The position numbers were made by a program, and so were the translations under genes. A stretch of 64,000 bases of DNA from Pseudanabaena biceps (lineage in GTDB: Bacteria > Cyanobacteriota > Cyanobacteriia > Pseudanabaenales > Pseudanabaenaceae): NCBI GenBank assembly GCA_013361095.1, contig JAATWA010000001.1:2148501-2212500 (forward strand). The letters run 5' to 3'. The number at the start of each line of letters is the position of its first letter. The first letter of the stretch is position 1. This document shows positions 16,821-25,634 of the stretch, piece after piece. The notes under the pieces are model-generated. The model was given only the letters and a program-made list of their open reading frames with translations. It did no database searches and was not told where the DNA came from.

Positions 16821-17006
16821 TCTGAGCGCTTGAGCAAATGGGATAGTTTCATCCTGTGATTCTTCGGCTAGGTCAAAGGCATAGATTTCTTCTAGTTCTT
16901 CTAGACGAGTAAGTAGTTTTTGATAATAGTCAAATTCTACAACTACGCTCAAACGTTGACCTTGAGCATCAACAATGTACTGTTCGCTAATTGTTGCATT
17001 GGTAAC
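16818..17006 (-). pseudogene. Antitoxin-like gene without a usable start codon
   Basis: A 62-codon frame reading ATISEQYIVDAQGQRLSVVV, then LLTRLEELEEIYAFDLAEES and DETIPFAQALR, resembling cyanobacterial RelB/Phd-like antitoxins. AGGAG stands just upstream, but the ATG at the expected distance is out of frame and the in-frame codon there is GTT. Either a rare ATT start is used or the gene has lost its start. No toxin follows; the region between it and vapB holds repeat copy A. Confidence 0.55.
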
Positions 17007-17080
17007 TCCTAATTGTTGGGGTTGAGTAAATTATATGTAATCTCAGAGATGATGGGTTAAGGCTAGACCGTGAGAGATTG

Positions 17081-17160
17081 TTCAAATTCTTGTTTTTTGC
17101 TAGAAATTAGAGAACGTAGGCGATCGTCTTCTTCCTGTTGCTTCCTCTCCTCAAATTCTA
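17081..17160. repeat. 80-bp direct repeat, copy B
   Basis: Partner of 16741-16820. The stretch 17007-17342 otherwise shows no gene; it is A/T-rich and contains the presumed promoter of the gene at 17343. Confidence 0.7.
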
Positions 17161-17342
17161 GACCACGAAAGATTTAAGTATATCTAAGGCTTTTGTTTAT
17201 CGTACAACACTTGATTGAAGTACTTATGTATAAGGTGTTTCTGATAAATGTACAATAATAAGTCATGATGCTAAGCTAAAATACTTTAGATAGATTGTAA
17301 AATCTAAATTAAAACTAAAAGTATAAAATACACGATACATTA

Positions 17343-19433
17343 ATGAAAAATAAAAATGTTTTTATCAAGGCTATTCAGGGAAATTCCGAATATACGGATC
17401 AAGTAAAAGCTTTGGGTAAAGCTAACTCAAAGACTTTCGCACTTTTCCCTAAAGGAGCTTTTGAGGATCGTATATGGCAAGGCACTGTTTTAGTAGCTTT
17501 GAATGAAAACGATGCTTTCCTTGGATATCTTCTATATACAGTTAAGAAAAAAGAAAGACGGATTAGGATATATCATTTATGTCTAAAAGAAGAGTGTCAG
17601 GGTAAAGGCATAGCAAGACAACTCATAGAGCATATAAAAAACATAACAAGAGAATTTATTGATATCCATCTTATATGTCGTCAAGATTACGGTATTGATG
17701 GTATGTGGGAAAGGTTTGGGTTTGTCCCTATGCATGAAAAGTCTGGAAATAATAAGTTAGGAAAACTTGTAACAACTTGGGTTTACAGTCACGGACATCC
17801 AGATCTTTTTTCAACTATTGTAAGTACAAAAACTTTTGTAGTTCTTGACTCTTGTGTATTTTTTGATTTTTATCAAATGAACTTATTAAAAGCTATAGAT
17901 GAGCGAGAATCAGCTTATTTACTGGCAGATTGGGTTCAAGACGAATTAGAATTGTGTACTACCGATGAAATATATAATGAGATTAATAAACTATCTGTAG
18001 TAGAAGAAAGAATCAAGATGCGCTTATATGCAGATAGTTTCTTTAAGATTAATTGTACATCTGATAGATTTGATAATATTTATGAATCATTGAAGAATTT
18101 ATTGTTAATTAATAAGGGTCTTGCAATTACAGATATTAATATTCGCCAGATAGCTCGAACAATAGCCTCTGGAAAATCTACATTTATTGTAACTACAGAT
18201 ATAAATCTTCTGTCTTACTCGGATCAAACAAAAAAAGAACATGGAATTCTAATAGTTAGTCCTACTGAGTTAATAGTTAAGTTAGACGAGCTTAAGAAGG
18301 AATCAGAATATCAGCCCGAGAAGTTAGCGGGGACTCAACTATCGAAAAAAAGAGTTGCCGCAGAAGAAAAGCAAATTCTTATAGAATCTTTTACTATAGA
18401 AGGAGGAATTGACTTTAACACTAAGTTCTCTCAATTACTTGTTGAGAATAGCAAGTACGAATGTATTGCTGTTTGGGATAGTAATATTCCTGTTGCTTTA
18501 GTAGTATATTGCAGAGAAAATGAATATGAACTAACTGTTCCAATACTTAGAATTAACTACAAATCCTTATCAGAAACACTTGCTAGACATATTGTGTGGC
18601 GTACAATTAATTTAGCAGTTTCAGAAGGAAAAAATTTTACTAGGATAACTGAAAATCAAATTGATGACTTTATTATTAGAGTTATTCAAGATGCAGGATT
18701 CTATAATGTAGACGGAAACTGGATTAAAGTTAACTCCAAAATCACCAAATCAACAATCGAGGTGTCAGAACATTTAATTAATATTAGTTTAGATCTTACA
18801 GATGAGTATAAAAGTATCTGTAGACGGTTTTCTGATAATCTGACATCAGATGAAAGGATAAATCCTGAGTTTATGTTTGACTTAGAGAAACTATTGTATC
18901 CAACTAAGATTGTTGATCTAACCATTCCAAATTTTGTAATTCCTATAAAACCACATTGGGCAAAAGAGTTATTTGATGAAGAACTAGCCAAAGAAAGTTT
19001 ATTTGGGGTATCAAGATCTGAATTAGCATTGAATTGGGAATCGGTGTATTATAGAAGCTCCAAACCAAAGCCTGTGAATTTTGGATATCCTGCCCGTATT
19101 TTGTGGTATGTATCTAGCGATGTAGATGGAGCTTATACAAGTAAGAGATCTAAAATTTGTGCTTGCTCAACACTAGACGAAGTATCCATTGGCAATCCTG
19201 AAGAACTTTATCTAAAATTTCGGAGGCTTGGTATTTTTAAGTGGGAAGATATAAAACCAATTTCAAAAAATGAAATTATGGCTATTAGATTTAGTAACAC
19301 AGAGATATTTAAAAACCCTGTTTCTCTAGACAAAATACATGAACTTTTAGAAAGCAATGCACAAATACAATCACCCCGTTTAGTTGCAAATGAAATATTT
19401 TTTAAAATTTATTCTCTTGGGAACACAATATGA
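17343..19433 (+). CDS. GNAT-PIN-GNAT-like-PUA-like multidomain protein
   Basis: 696 residues in four apparent parts. (1) 1-150: GNAT acetyltransferase, with the acetyl-CoA loop QGKGIA at 86-91 and GMWERFGFVP. (2) about 160-315: PIN-like nuclease, acidic candidates D169 (VVLDS), E209/E213, D264 (AITDIN) and D286 (TTDINLL). (3) about 345-465: a second, degenerate GNAT-like fold ending AGFYNVDGNWIKV. (4) about 580-670: a strand-rich domain with FGYPARILWYVSS and LGIFKWEDIKPI resembling EVE/ASCH (PUA-fold) modules. Domains 1 and 2 are fairly clear; 3 and 4 are inference. The stop overlaps the start of the ASCH gene (ATGA). No HIP1 site occurs in this gene, unlike its surroundings. Confidence 0.8.
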   Translation: MKNKNVFIKAIQGNSEYTDQVKALGKANSKTFALFPKGAFEDRIWQGTVLVALNENDAFLGYLLYTVKKKERRIRIYHLCLKEECQGKGIARQLIEHIKNITREFIDIHLICRQDYGIDGMWERFGFVPMHEKSGNNKLGKLVTTWVYSHGHPDLFSTIVSTKTFVVLDSCVFFDFYQMNLLKAIDERESAYLLADWVQDELELCTTDEIYNEINKLSVVEERIKMRLYADSFFKINCTSDRFDNIYESLKNLLLINKGLAITDINIRQIARTIASGKSTFIVTTDINLLSYSDQTKKEHGILIVSPTELIVKLDELKKESEYQPEKLAGTQLSKKRVAAEEKQILIESFTIEGGIDFNTKFSQLLVENSKYECIAVWDSNIPVALVVYCRENEYELTVPILRINYKSLSETLARHIVWRTINLAVSEGKNFTRITENQIDDFIIRVIQDAGFYNVDGNWIKVNSKITKSTIEVSEHLINISLDLTDEYKSICRRFSDNLTSDERINPEFMFDLEKLLYPTKIVDLTIPNFVIPIKPHWAKELFDEELAKESLFGVSRSELALNWESVYYRSSKPKPVNFGYPARILWYVSSDVDGAYTSKRSKICACSTLDEVSIGNPEELYLKFRRLGIFKWEDIKPISKNEIMAIRFSNTEIFKNPVSLDKIHELLESNAQIQSPRLVANEIFFKIYSLGNTI

Positions 19434-19969
19434 ATAACAAATCAATAAAAGTTTCTAGTGATGGATACGTTTTACTGTTATCCCTTCAGCCAAGATATGC
19501 TGAGTTAATATTTAATGAAACGAAAAAAGCAGAATTAAGGAGGATTCGCCCCAGAGTTGATCGTGGTGACTTTCTTTTTATCTATGTTTGTTCACCTGAA
19601 AAAGTATTGTTAGGTTCTTGTGAAGTAAAAGAAGTTATGCAAAGTAGTCCAAATAATCTCTGGAAACTTGTCAATAAGGATTCAGGACTTAAAAAAGCTG
19701 AATTTCTTGAATACTTTGATGGAGTTTCAACTGGCTATGCAATTTTTGTTCAAAATGTACAAAAATTTAATCAACCAATAAAGCTTTCAAGACTACAACA
19801 AGAATGGGATGGATTTCATCCTCCACAAAGCTATAGATATTTGACGATAGAAGAAGTAGATTCAATTGGAATTATGGCAGAACATGATATGACCAATATC
19901 TCTATGAGACTCCAACCTAAATCTAAACAAGTTGAACTCAACATATATCAAATGTCTTCATCAAAATAA
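19430..19969 (+). CDS. ASCH domain protein
   Basis: 179 residues. YVLLLSLQPRYAELIFNETK, KAELRRIRPRVDRGDFLFIY and LGSCEVKEV form the core of an ASCH domain, a PUA-like fold that binds RNA or modified nucleotides and sometimes cleaves RNA. It is translationally coupled to the GNAT-PIN protein (4-base overlap), so the two probably work together. Its 3' end overlaps the convergent Mrr-type gene by 22 bases. The precise role is unknown. Confidence 0.82.
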   Translation: MNNKSIKVSSDGYVLLLSLQPRYAELIFNETKKAELRRIRPRVDRGDFLFIYVCSPEKVLLGSCEVKEVMQSSPNNLWKLVNKDSGLKKAEFLEYFDGVSTGYAIFVQNVQKFNQPIKLSRLQQEWDGFHPPQSYRYLTIEEVDSIGIMAEHDMTNISMRLQPKSKQVELNIYQMSSSK

Positions 19970-20862
19970 TCAGAATCAACTTTTTGAAGTTTATAAGTTT
20001 GAATTTCACTTACACCTACACCAAAGTCAATCATTAATTGAGTTAGTTTATTTCCATCAATAAGAATAATTCTTTTTTCGATAATTTTTACATACTCCCG
20101 TGCTTCTTTTGTAAATTGAGATGTAGTAATCATTACACCTTTTCGAGCTTTCATTCCCTCTAAACTACCCGCAAAAGCTTGTACTGCTGGTCTACCTACA
20201 GAAGCTTCCCATCTTTTTGCCTGAATATAAATTAAGTCTAGTCCTAAATTATCTTCTTTAATAATTCCATCAATTCCGCCATCGCCGCTTTTCCCAACTG
20301 CTTCACCAGCATCTTTTCTTGAACCTCCGTATCCCATAGCAAGTAATAAATCAACTACAAGTTTTTCAAAGAATTTTGGAGAGCAATTCTTGATTTGTTC
20401 AAGTAATTTTTCACCTAATTCTTTTTTTAATTTTTGATAGCTAATCTCAAAGTTTTCTTCAGGCGTTTGATCTGTATCTTCTATTATTGAACCATCAAGC
20501 TTTACATCATCACTTGACCTAAGATTTTGAAATTCTTGAAACTCTGTAAACCTTTCTAAAAAGCTTCGATTAATTGAACTAGGCTGAGACTCCAACACTT
20601 CTTTCCCTCGCGAAGAAATGTAGAATGTTCCTCTCTTTCCACTTTCTAGTAATTTTGCTTTTTTTAGATATGTAACAGCCCAACCAATTCTATTGGCTAG
20701 TTTTGTTTGTCTACCACTAGGTAAAAGCTCCTTTCGATCTTCCTCATTTAAGTTAAACTGATTTGCCAAGAACTCAACTGTTTGACTAAGTAAATGTTCT
20801 TGTTCATCACCAGCAATCTTTAATAATGGTAAAAGAAAATCTTGATATGTGGGTACAGCCAT
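19948..20862 (-). CDS. Mrr-type restriction endonuclease
   Basis: 304 residues. N-terminal winged-helix Mrr_N-like domain (about 1-95; WAVTYLKKAKLLES, GTFYISSRGKEVL) and a C-terminal Mrr catalytic domain (about 155-280) with GDGGIDGII (D198) and IYIQAKRW (Q214, K216), the D-QxK nuclease motif. RPAVQAFAGSLEGMKARKGV and MITTSQFTKEAREY complete the family pattern. Mrr enzymes cut methylated or foreign DNA. It lies tail to tail with the GNAT-PIN/ASCH pair and shares its A/T richness and lack of HIP1 sites, suggesting they arrived together. Confidence 0.93.
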   Translation of the reverse strand: MAVPTYQDFLLPLLKIAGDEQEHLLSQTVEFLANQFNLNEEDRKELLPSGRQTKLANRIGWAVTYLKKAKLLESGKRGTFYISSRGKEVLESQPSSINRSFLERFTEFQEFQNLRSSDDVKLDGSIIEDTDQTPEENFEISYQKLKKELGEKLLEQIKNCSPKFFEKLVVDLLLAMGYGGSRKDAGEAVGKSGDGGIDGIIKEDNLGLDLIYIQAKRWEASVGRPAVQAFAGSLEGMKARKGVMITTSQFTKEAREYVKIIEKRIILIDGNKLTQLMIDFGVGVSEIQTYKLQKVDSDYFDEDI

Positions 20863-20959
20863 TTATGAACAATAAGATCGTTTACTGAAATTATACCTTT
20901 ATTTTGGACTAAAGCTTTAAAAGCAGATGTAGTTAAACAATAGTCTGATATGGCGATCG

Positions 20960-21367
20960 CTAATTTATATCACTACTTTCAACTCCCTCAAGAAAAGTGA
21001 TCGCCTCTTGAATGACCATCGCAATACTTGGCTGATCAGAAGAAACTGCACGATCCACCAAATGTTTATGGTGAGGGAAACTCGACAAATTAGGGAAATG
21101 GGGCGTATTGTCATATCGAAAAATTAGATTGTTCTGTCCATCTTGGAAATGATAGCGATAATCAATCACCGTAATTTGATCATCTACAACAATCAAAGCC
21201 TCACTTATAGAAAACAAATATTTGAAATAAAAACGCAATCGCAGTTTGAGATTAGCACGCTCACTAGATAGAATTGTGGCGTTATAATTCTCCACATAGA
21301 CGTTAGGGTAAGCTTCCAGAAGTCGATCTACCTGATCGAAATAATCCCTAAAACTATTACGCGACAT
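20960..21367 (-). CDS. tumE: TumE family toxin (DUF6516)
   Basis: 135 residues with the DUF6516/TumE pattern: DYFDQVDRLLEAYPNVYVEN, SSERANLKLRLRFYF, ISEALIVVDDQITVIDYRYH and FRYDNTPHFPNLSSFPHHKH. TumE is the toxin of the TumE/TumA pair; its mechanism is not evident from sequence. It overlaps the antitoxin gene by 11 bases. A decayed copy of its last 20 codons lies upstream at 21958-22020. Confidence 0.85.
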   Translation of the reverse strand: MSRNSFRDYFDQVDRLLEAYPNVYVENYNATILSSERANLKLRLRFYFKYLFSISEALIVVDDQITVIDYRYHFQDGQNNLIFRYDNTPHFPNLSSFPHHKHLVDRAVSSDQPSIAMVIQEAITFLEGVESSDIN

Positions 21368-21587
21368 TTCTTAACTTACTCTCTAGTTCTTGTCGTAAAG
21401 CTAGATAATGACGGTAACTACTTGCCCAATCTAAAGTATCTTCATCATCACCCGTATTCCCCTGCTGATACTGCACAAAAAAGTCGGCTGAGTCAGTTTG
21501 ATATTTAATCTCATAACCGTATAGTTGCTTAGCTAAAGCTACTAAAGCATCTAGAGGCGATGTATATTCAGTAATCTGTTTACGCAT
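21357..21587 (-). CDS. tumA: TumA family antitoxin
   Basis: 76 residues: SPLDALVALAKQLYGYE, an acidic middle (TGDDEDTLDW) and the helix YRHYLALRQELESKLRNVA. It precedes and overlaps tumE, the usual order. Identification rests on the partner, size and acidic character. Confidence 0.75.
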   Translation of the reverse strand: MRKQITEYTSPLDALVALAKQLYGYEIKYQTDSADFFVQYQQGNTGDDEDTLDWASSYRHYLALRQELESKLRNVA

Positions 21588-21601
21588 GACAGTACCCGAA
21601 T

Positions 21602-21856
21602 TTATTCTTTATGTGTTTGAGAAGCTTCTACATTTGCCCTAGCGCGACTAATAGCATTTAACAAACGTTCAGCATTTTTAGGCGATCGCAAAAGATGCAT
21701 AGTTTCCAATAAACTTTGTAACTCATCAGCAGCAATCAAGGCAACATTTTCACCACTTTAACTTTTGCTGTAAATAATCTCGCGATCATTAACAACGCGA
21801 TCAAGCAATACATTTAAGTTTGGTATCGTCTGTGAATAGCTAGTTTCAACAATCAT
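21602..21856 (-). pseudogene. YefM/Phd-like antitoxin with in-frame stop
   Basis: An 84-codon frame starting MIVETSYSQTIPNLNVLLDR and continuing SGENVALIAADELQSLLETM, then HLLRSPKNAERLLNAISRAR, the classic YefM pattern. Codon 33 is TAA (21758-21760), where intact relatives have a charged residue just before SGE. Otherwise the frame is uninterrupted to the natural stop. No YoeB toxin follows. Confidence 0.8.
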
Positions 21857-21957
21857 GGTGACTTCCTGAAATCTTATTAAGATTATAGGTTCTCTAAAAT
21901 TATGGCATAAGGGCTTAAAAGTAGATGTAGTTAAACAATCGTCTGATATAGCGATCG

Positions 21958-22020
21958 CTAATTTATTTCACTACTTTCAAGGAGCGTAATAAGAGCGATC
22001 TCATCTTGAATGAGCATCAT
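21958..22020 (-). pseudogene. Relic of a tumE 3' end
   Basis: Twenty codons, MMLIQDEIALITLLESSEIN, align with the end of TumE (MVIQEAITFLEGVESSDIN). The surrounding 70 bp (21911-21980) is about 90% identical to 20912-20992 at the end of intact tumE, so a partial duplication of the locus has decayed. Confidence 0.7.
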
Positions 22021-22026
22021 CTAAGT

Positions 22027-22062
22027 AGCTTTAACAAGGGGCTTAAGCCCCTTGTTAAAGCT
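22027..22062. terminator. 36-bp perfect palindrome, terminator of the radical SAM gene
   Basis: AGCTTTAACAAGGGG-CTTAAG-CCCCTTGTTAAAGCT, 17 bases beyond the stop of the minus-strand gene ending at 22079. Confidence 0.8.
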
Positions 22063-22078
22063 GTTTCTATAATCTGCC

Positions 22079-24661
22079 TTAACGCATAGATTCGCGATGA
22101 ACCTTGACTAACTTAATTTCATCCTCTTCCATCAAGTACTTATTCATCATATAAATCACATACTCAGGTTTGAGATTGCTGTCGGGTTTGCAGCTACCCA
22201 TAAAGTGAATCTTGGGAAATTCAGGATCGGGATTGATGACATTGATTGTAAAAATGCGATCGCGCAGTTCCAACATCTGATCGCGCCCTGATTTAGACTT
22301 CTTCGGCATTTGGATAGAAGTTGCAGCGAGTACACAATAACTAGCGCCTTCCAGCATATCCATAATGTCTGCTGCATTGCGTTCTTTAGAAGTGATAAAA
22401 GCACAGGTAAGCGTGTATTCCGCCACCTCCAATATTGCATCTAAAGAAGGTGCATTCACAGGTACTTCCTCGATCGCATAGATCGGTAGATCTGCATCTA
22501 GTTGAGCCTTAAACCTATCTTGAAATTCCTCAATGGGAATCACCTTAGTTAGCTCAAAATCAACAAACTCGGCGCTGCTAGTTTGACCGAGCGGCAGAGC
22601 CTTAGCGATAGAAATGCGGGGCAATGGATTAAAGCCTTCCGTATGAGAAACGGGTAACGCTGCCCTCCTCGTCGCCCTTTGAAAGAATCGATAGAGGTCG
22701 AGATGGGAAATCAAACTCATATCGCCGAGCTTGCCAAATTTGACGCGAAGTCGCTGCACTCTGACGGGAACTTGCGGCTTCTCTAGAGAAATGGGAGGAA
22801 TTTCTGGTGGTGGAATCACCTCGTTATGTCCAAATGTCGATCCACAAACACCACATTCCGAGCATCCCCCAAAGGAGCAGTCAGGAATCACTTGTGCAGC
22901 GATCGCCCTTTCCCAGTCTTCGATCAGCCATTGCTTATCGATGCCCGTATCAATGTGATCCCAAGGTAAATCGTCTTGCATTTTTAGCGATGGTGCATCC
23001 CAGACAAGATCAGCTTCCGCGATCGCCTGAGTCCATGCTCCAAAAGCTTTCTCCGTATTCTCAAACCATGCGTCCATACCCGCGCCCAGTTGCCACGCCC
23101 GATACACGACTTTACCTAAGCGGCGATCGCCCCGTCCGACAAAATCTTCCATCGCACTGATGCGAATATCGGTATAGTTAACCTTCACTCCACTCAAGCG
23201 GCGAAACTCTTGGCGCAATAGTTTCTGCTTCTGTACAAAGTCACCACTAGAAACAGTATGCCACTGAAAAGGGGTGTGGGGTTTGGGAGTGAAGTTGGAA
23301 ATGGTGATATTAACTGATAATTTCTTGCGCCCTTTTTCAGAACATTCATTCTGCAACCAAGCTACAGTATCGACAATCCCAATTACATCTTCATCGGTTT
23401 CCGTCGGCAAGCCAATCATGAAATAGAGCTTCACTTTATCCCAACCTTGGGTATAGGCTGTTTTAACGCCCTGCAATAGTTCCTCATCGGTCAAGCCTTT
23501 ATTAATCACATCGCGCAAACGCTGTGTCCCTGCTTCGGGCGCAAAGGTCAGCCCCTGCTGTTGACGACCATCACCGCTGCGAAGCATATGCGCGATATTT
23601 TCATCAAAGCGATCGACCCTTTGGCTAGGCAATGAGAGAGTTATATGTTCATCTTTGAAGCGATTTTTGATCTGCACGCCTACCGATGGCAGCGCCAGAT
23701 AATCGGAACAAGAGAGAGATAATAAAGAGAACTCGTTATAGCCTGTTTCCCGCAGCGCCTTCTCAATCGTATCCACAACCTTCTCAGGATCGACATCACG
23801 GGCGGGACGAGTCAGCATCCCCGGTTGGCAAAAGCGACAACCGCGAGTGCAGCCGCGCCGAATTTCGATAGTCAGGCGATCGTGAACAGTTTCGACTAAG
23901 GGAACAAGCCCAATGCTATGTTCGGGCATCGGTGTCGCGACACGGCGCAGGGCGCGAGGTGAGACATCACTGCGATTGGGTTTGATCGCGCCAGTCCTAA
24001 TATCCATGTTATAAAATTCAGGCACATATACGCCATCGACTTCATTAGCAAGCGCTAACAGGGTTTCGCGGCGAGTTTTGCCTGCTAATTTGGAATCTTT
24101 AAGAACTTCACCAATTTCAGGTAATAATTCTTCCCCATCACCAAGCGCAAAAAAATCAAAGAAGTCAGCGTATGGCTCAGGATTAGAAGTTGCCGTTTGT
24201 CCCCCTGCAAAGATTAATGGACAATCTTCAATACTCAATTCACTCCTTTCTCTCCATGTCATCGGAATATTCGCCAGATCCAACATTTCTAAAACATTAG
24301 TTGCGCCTAGCTCATAGCTAAGACTAAAGCCCAAAATGTCAAATTCCCGTAGCGATCGCTTTGACTCCACCGCAAATAAATCAGTCTTAGTTTCGCGGAG
24401 TTTTGCTGAGAGGTCAGGGGCGGGTAAATATGCGCGATCGCAAAGCTGCCCATCTTTAGAATTAATAATGCTGTAAAGGATGATATGCCCCAAGTTTGAC
24501 GCACCCACCTCATAGATTTCGGGATAAGTAAGCGACCAACGTACGATCGCATTGTCCCAAGGTTTTCGCACTGCGCCAAACTCGTTGCCAAGATAACGGG
24601 CTGGTTTAAGGATTTCGGAGTTAAGTAACTGTTCTACAGGTACAGGCATAGAGTTTTTCAC
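22079..24661 (-). CDS. TIGR03960-type radical SAM protein with DUF2344 domain
   Basis: 860 residues. N-terminal vitamin-B12-binding-like region (to about 250), a radical SAM core with C271, C275 and C278 (RRGCTRGCRFCQPG) that would hold the [4Fe-4S] cluster, FAPEAGTQRLRDVINKGL, and a cysteine-rich insertion (CSFGGCSECGVCG). The C-terminal 210 residues form DUF2344 (VKFGKLGDMSLISHLDLYRF, SHTEGFNPLPRISIA). This fused architecture is common in cyanobacteria and other phyla; the reaction is not established. The start MKNSMPVP could alternatively be the fifth residue. Confidence 0.92.
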   Translation of the reverse strand: MKNSMPVPVEQLLNSEILKPARYLGNEFGAVRKPWDNAIVRWSLTYPEIYEVGASNLGHIILYSIINSKDGQLCDRAYLPAPDLSAKLRETKTDLFAVESKRSLREFDILGFSLSYELGATNVLEMLDLANIPMTWRERSELSIEDCPLIFAGGQTATSNPEPYADFFDFFALGDGEELLPEIGEVLKDSKLAGKTRRETLLALANEVDGVYVPEFYNMDIRTGAIKPNRSDVSPRALRRVATPMPEHSIGLVPLVETVHDRLTIEIRRGCTRGCRFCQPGMLTRPARDVDPEKVVDTIEKALRETGYNEFSLLSLSCSDYLALPSVGVQIKNRFKDEHITLSLPSQRVDRFDENIAHMLRSGDGRQQQGLTFAPEAGTQRLRDVINKGLTDEELLQGVKTAYTQGWDKVKLYFMIGLPTETDEDVIGIVDTVAWLQNECSEKGRKKLSVNITISNFTPKPHTPFQWHTVSSGDFVQKQKLLRQEFRRLSGVKVNYTDIRISAMEDFVGRGDRRLGKVVYRAWQLGAGMDAWFENTEKAFGAWTQAIAEADLVWDAPSLKMQDDLPWDHIDTGIDKQWLIEDWERAIAAQVIPDCSFGGCSECGVCGSTFGHNEVIPPPEIPPISLEKPQVPVRVQRLRVKFGKLGDMSLISHLDLYRFFQRATRRAALPVSHTEGFNPLPRISIAKALPLGQTSSAEFVDFELTKVIPIEEFQDRFKAQLDADLPIYAIEEVPVNAPSLDAILEVAEYTLTCAFITSKERNAADIMDMLEGASYCVLAATSIQMPKKSKSGRDQMLELRDRIFTINVINPDPEFPKIHFMGSCKPDSNLKPEYVIYMMNKYLMEEDEIKLVKVHRESMR

Positions 24662-24717
24662 GATTTGAGCTATACCTATTTTACATTTAGCGCGATCGCG
24701 ATTTTGATAGTGAGGTT

Positions 24718-25446
24718 TTACTCCTCAGAAATACCAAGCGATCTTAACTTTGCTAATAAGAAATTCACCTGTTTCTCGGCAGCATCAGCCCGTTGTCGCT
24801 CGAAATTAGCACGCTGATTTTCTAAATCAGCCTGTTCATCGGTAGTGAGATAGCGATCACCTTTCTCATTAAACCAACTTAAAATTTCACGCCCAAAGCG
24901 ATCACTGGGCAATACAGCGCGTCCAATTCCTAAACCGATTTCTGGCATCCAGAGGGGTTCAACAATCTGCAATTGATAATCGCCATCAACTAATTTGTAA
25001 ACCTCAAATGGCAAATGTCCATCCCTGCGCCAGAATTGAGGATTATAAATCACATAATATTTGACTCCCAATTTGCGATAAATATCTAATTTTTTCTCGT
25101 ATTCATCACCGTATGTGTGAGATACGACTTCTAAGGTCAAAATTGGCGCGACATATTCTTCTTCCCACATCACATAGCTACTACGCGACTTACCATTTTT
25201 ACGGCGCTCCACACCTAAGCTCAAAAATCCATCGGGAACTACAGGAACTCTGGGATTTACACCAGTGGTGTGATAGATACCCATATCCACACCAAAGTAC
25301 CAATCATCACGATTCTTCCAAATATATTCCAATAAGAATAAAAGTAAATTTGGTAAAAAATTCTGGTCTTCGTTATCCACAGGTATATCGTCAGAATCGG
25401 GTAACTCGGCACTGGTGGGCAGATGTTTGAGATCGATTTTTAGCAT
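24718..25446 (-). CDS. Uma2 family endonuclease-like protein (DUF820)
   Basis: 242 residues with the Uma2 core: VPDGFLSLGVERRK, APILTLEVVSHTYGDEYEKK and LDIYRKLGVKYYVIYNPQ, giving the D-ExV pattern of a PD-(D/E)XK nuclease fold. A C-terminal coiled coil (LENQRANFERQRADAAEKQV) ends LAKLRSLGISEE, typical for the cyanobacterial branch. These proteins are massively amplified in cyanobacteria; their biological role is unclear. Confidence 0.9.
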   Translation of the reverse strand: MLKIDLKHLPTSAELPDSDDIPVDNEDQNFLPNLLLFLLEYIWKNRDDWYFGVDMGIYHTTGVNPRVPVVPDGFLSLGVERRKNGKSRSSYVMWEEEYVAPILTLEVVSHTYGDEYEKKLDIYRKLGVKYYVIYNPQFWRRDGHLPFEVYKLVDGDYQLQIVEPLWMPEIGLGIGRAVLPSDRFGREILSWFNEKGDRYLTTDEQADLENQRANFERQRADAAEKQVNFLLAKLRSLGISEE

Positions 25447-25634
25447 CGAAATTACCTCACAAGTATCTTAGCTAACTAGTTAGCATTATAGGCGATCGCA
25501 AAATGAGTAAAATGAGACCATCACCAAAAATGTAGGTTTTGATGGCATACAGTTCTTGTGCAATCAGTTGCTAATCTTGTCATACTTTAAATTCGTAATT
25601 TGTAATTCGTAATTTGTATAGGAGGCGATCGCAT

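Noticed and set aside
17343..20862. Considered a CRISPR-associated or known named defence system
   Set aside because: No repeat-spacer array, Cas protein or other hallmark was seen; only the domain content can be supported.
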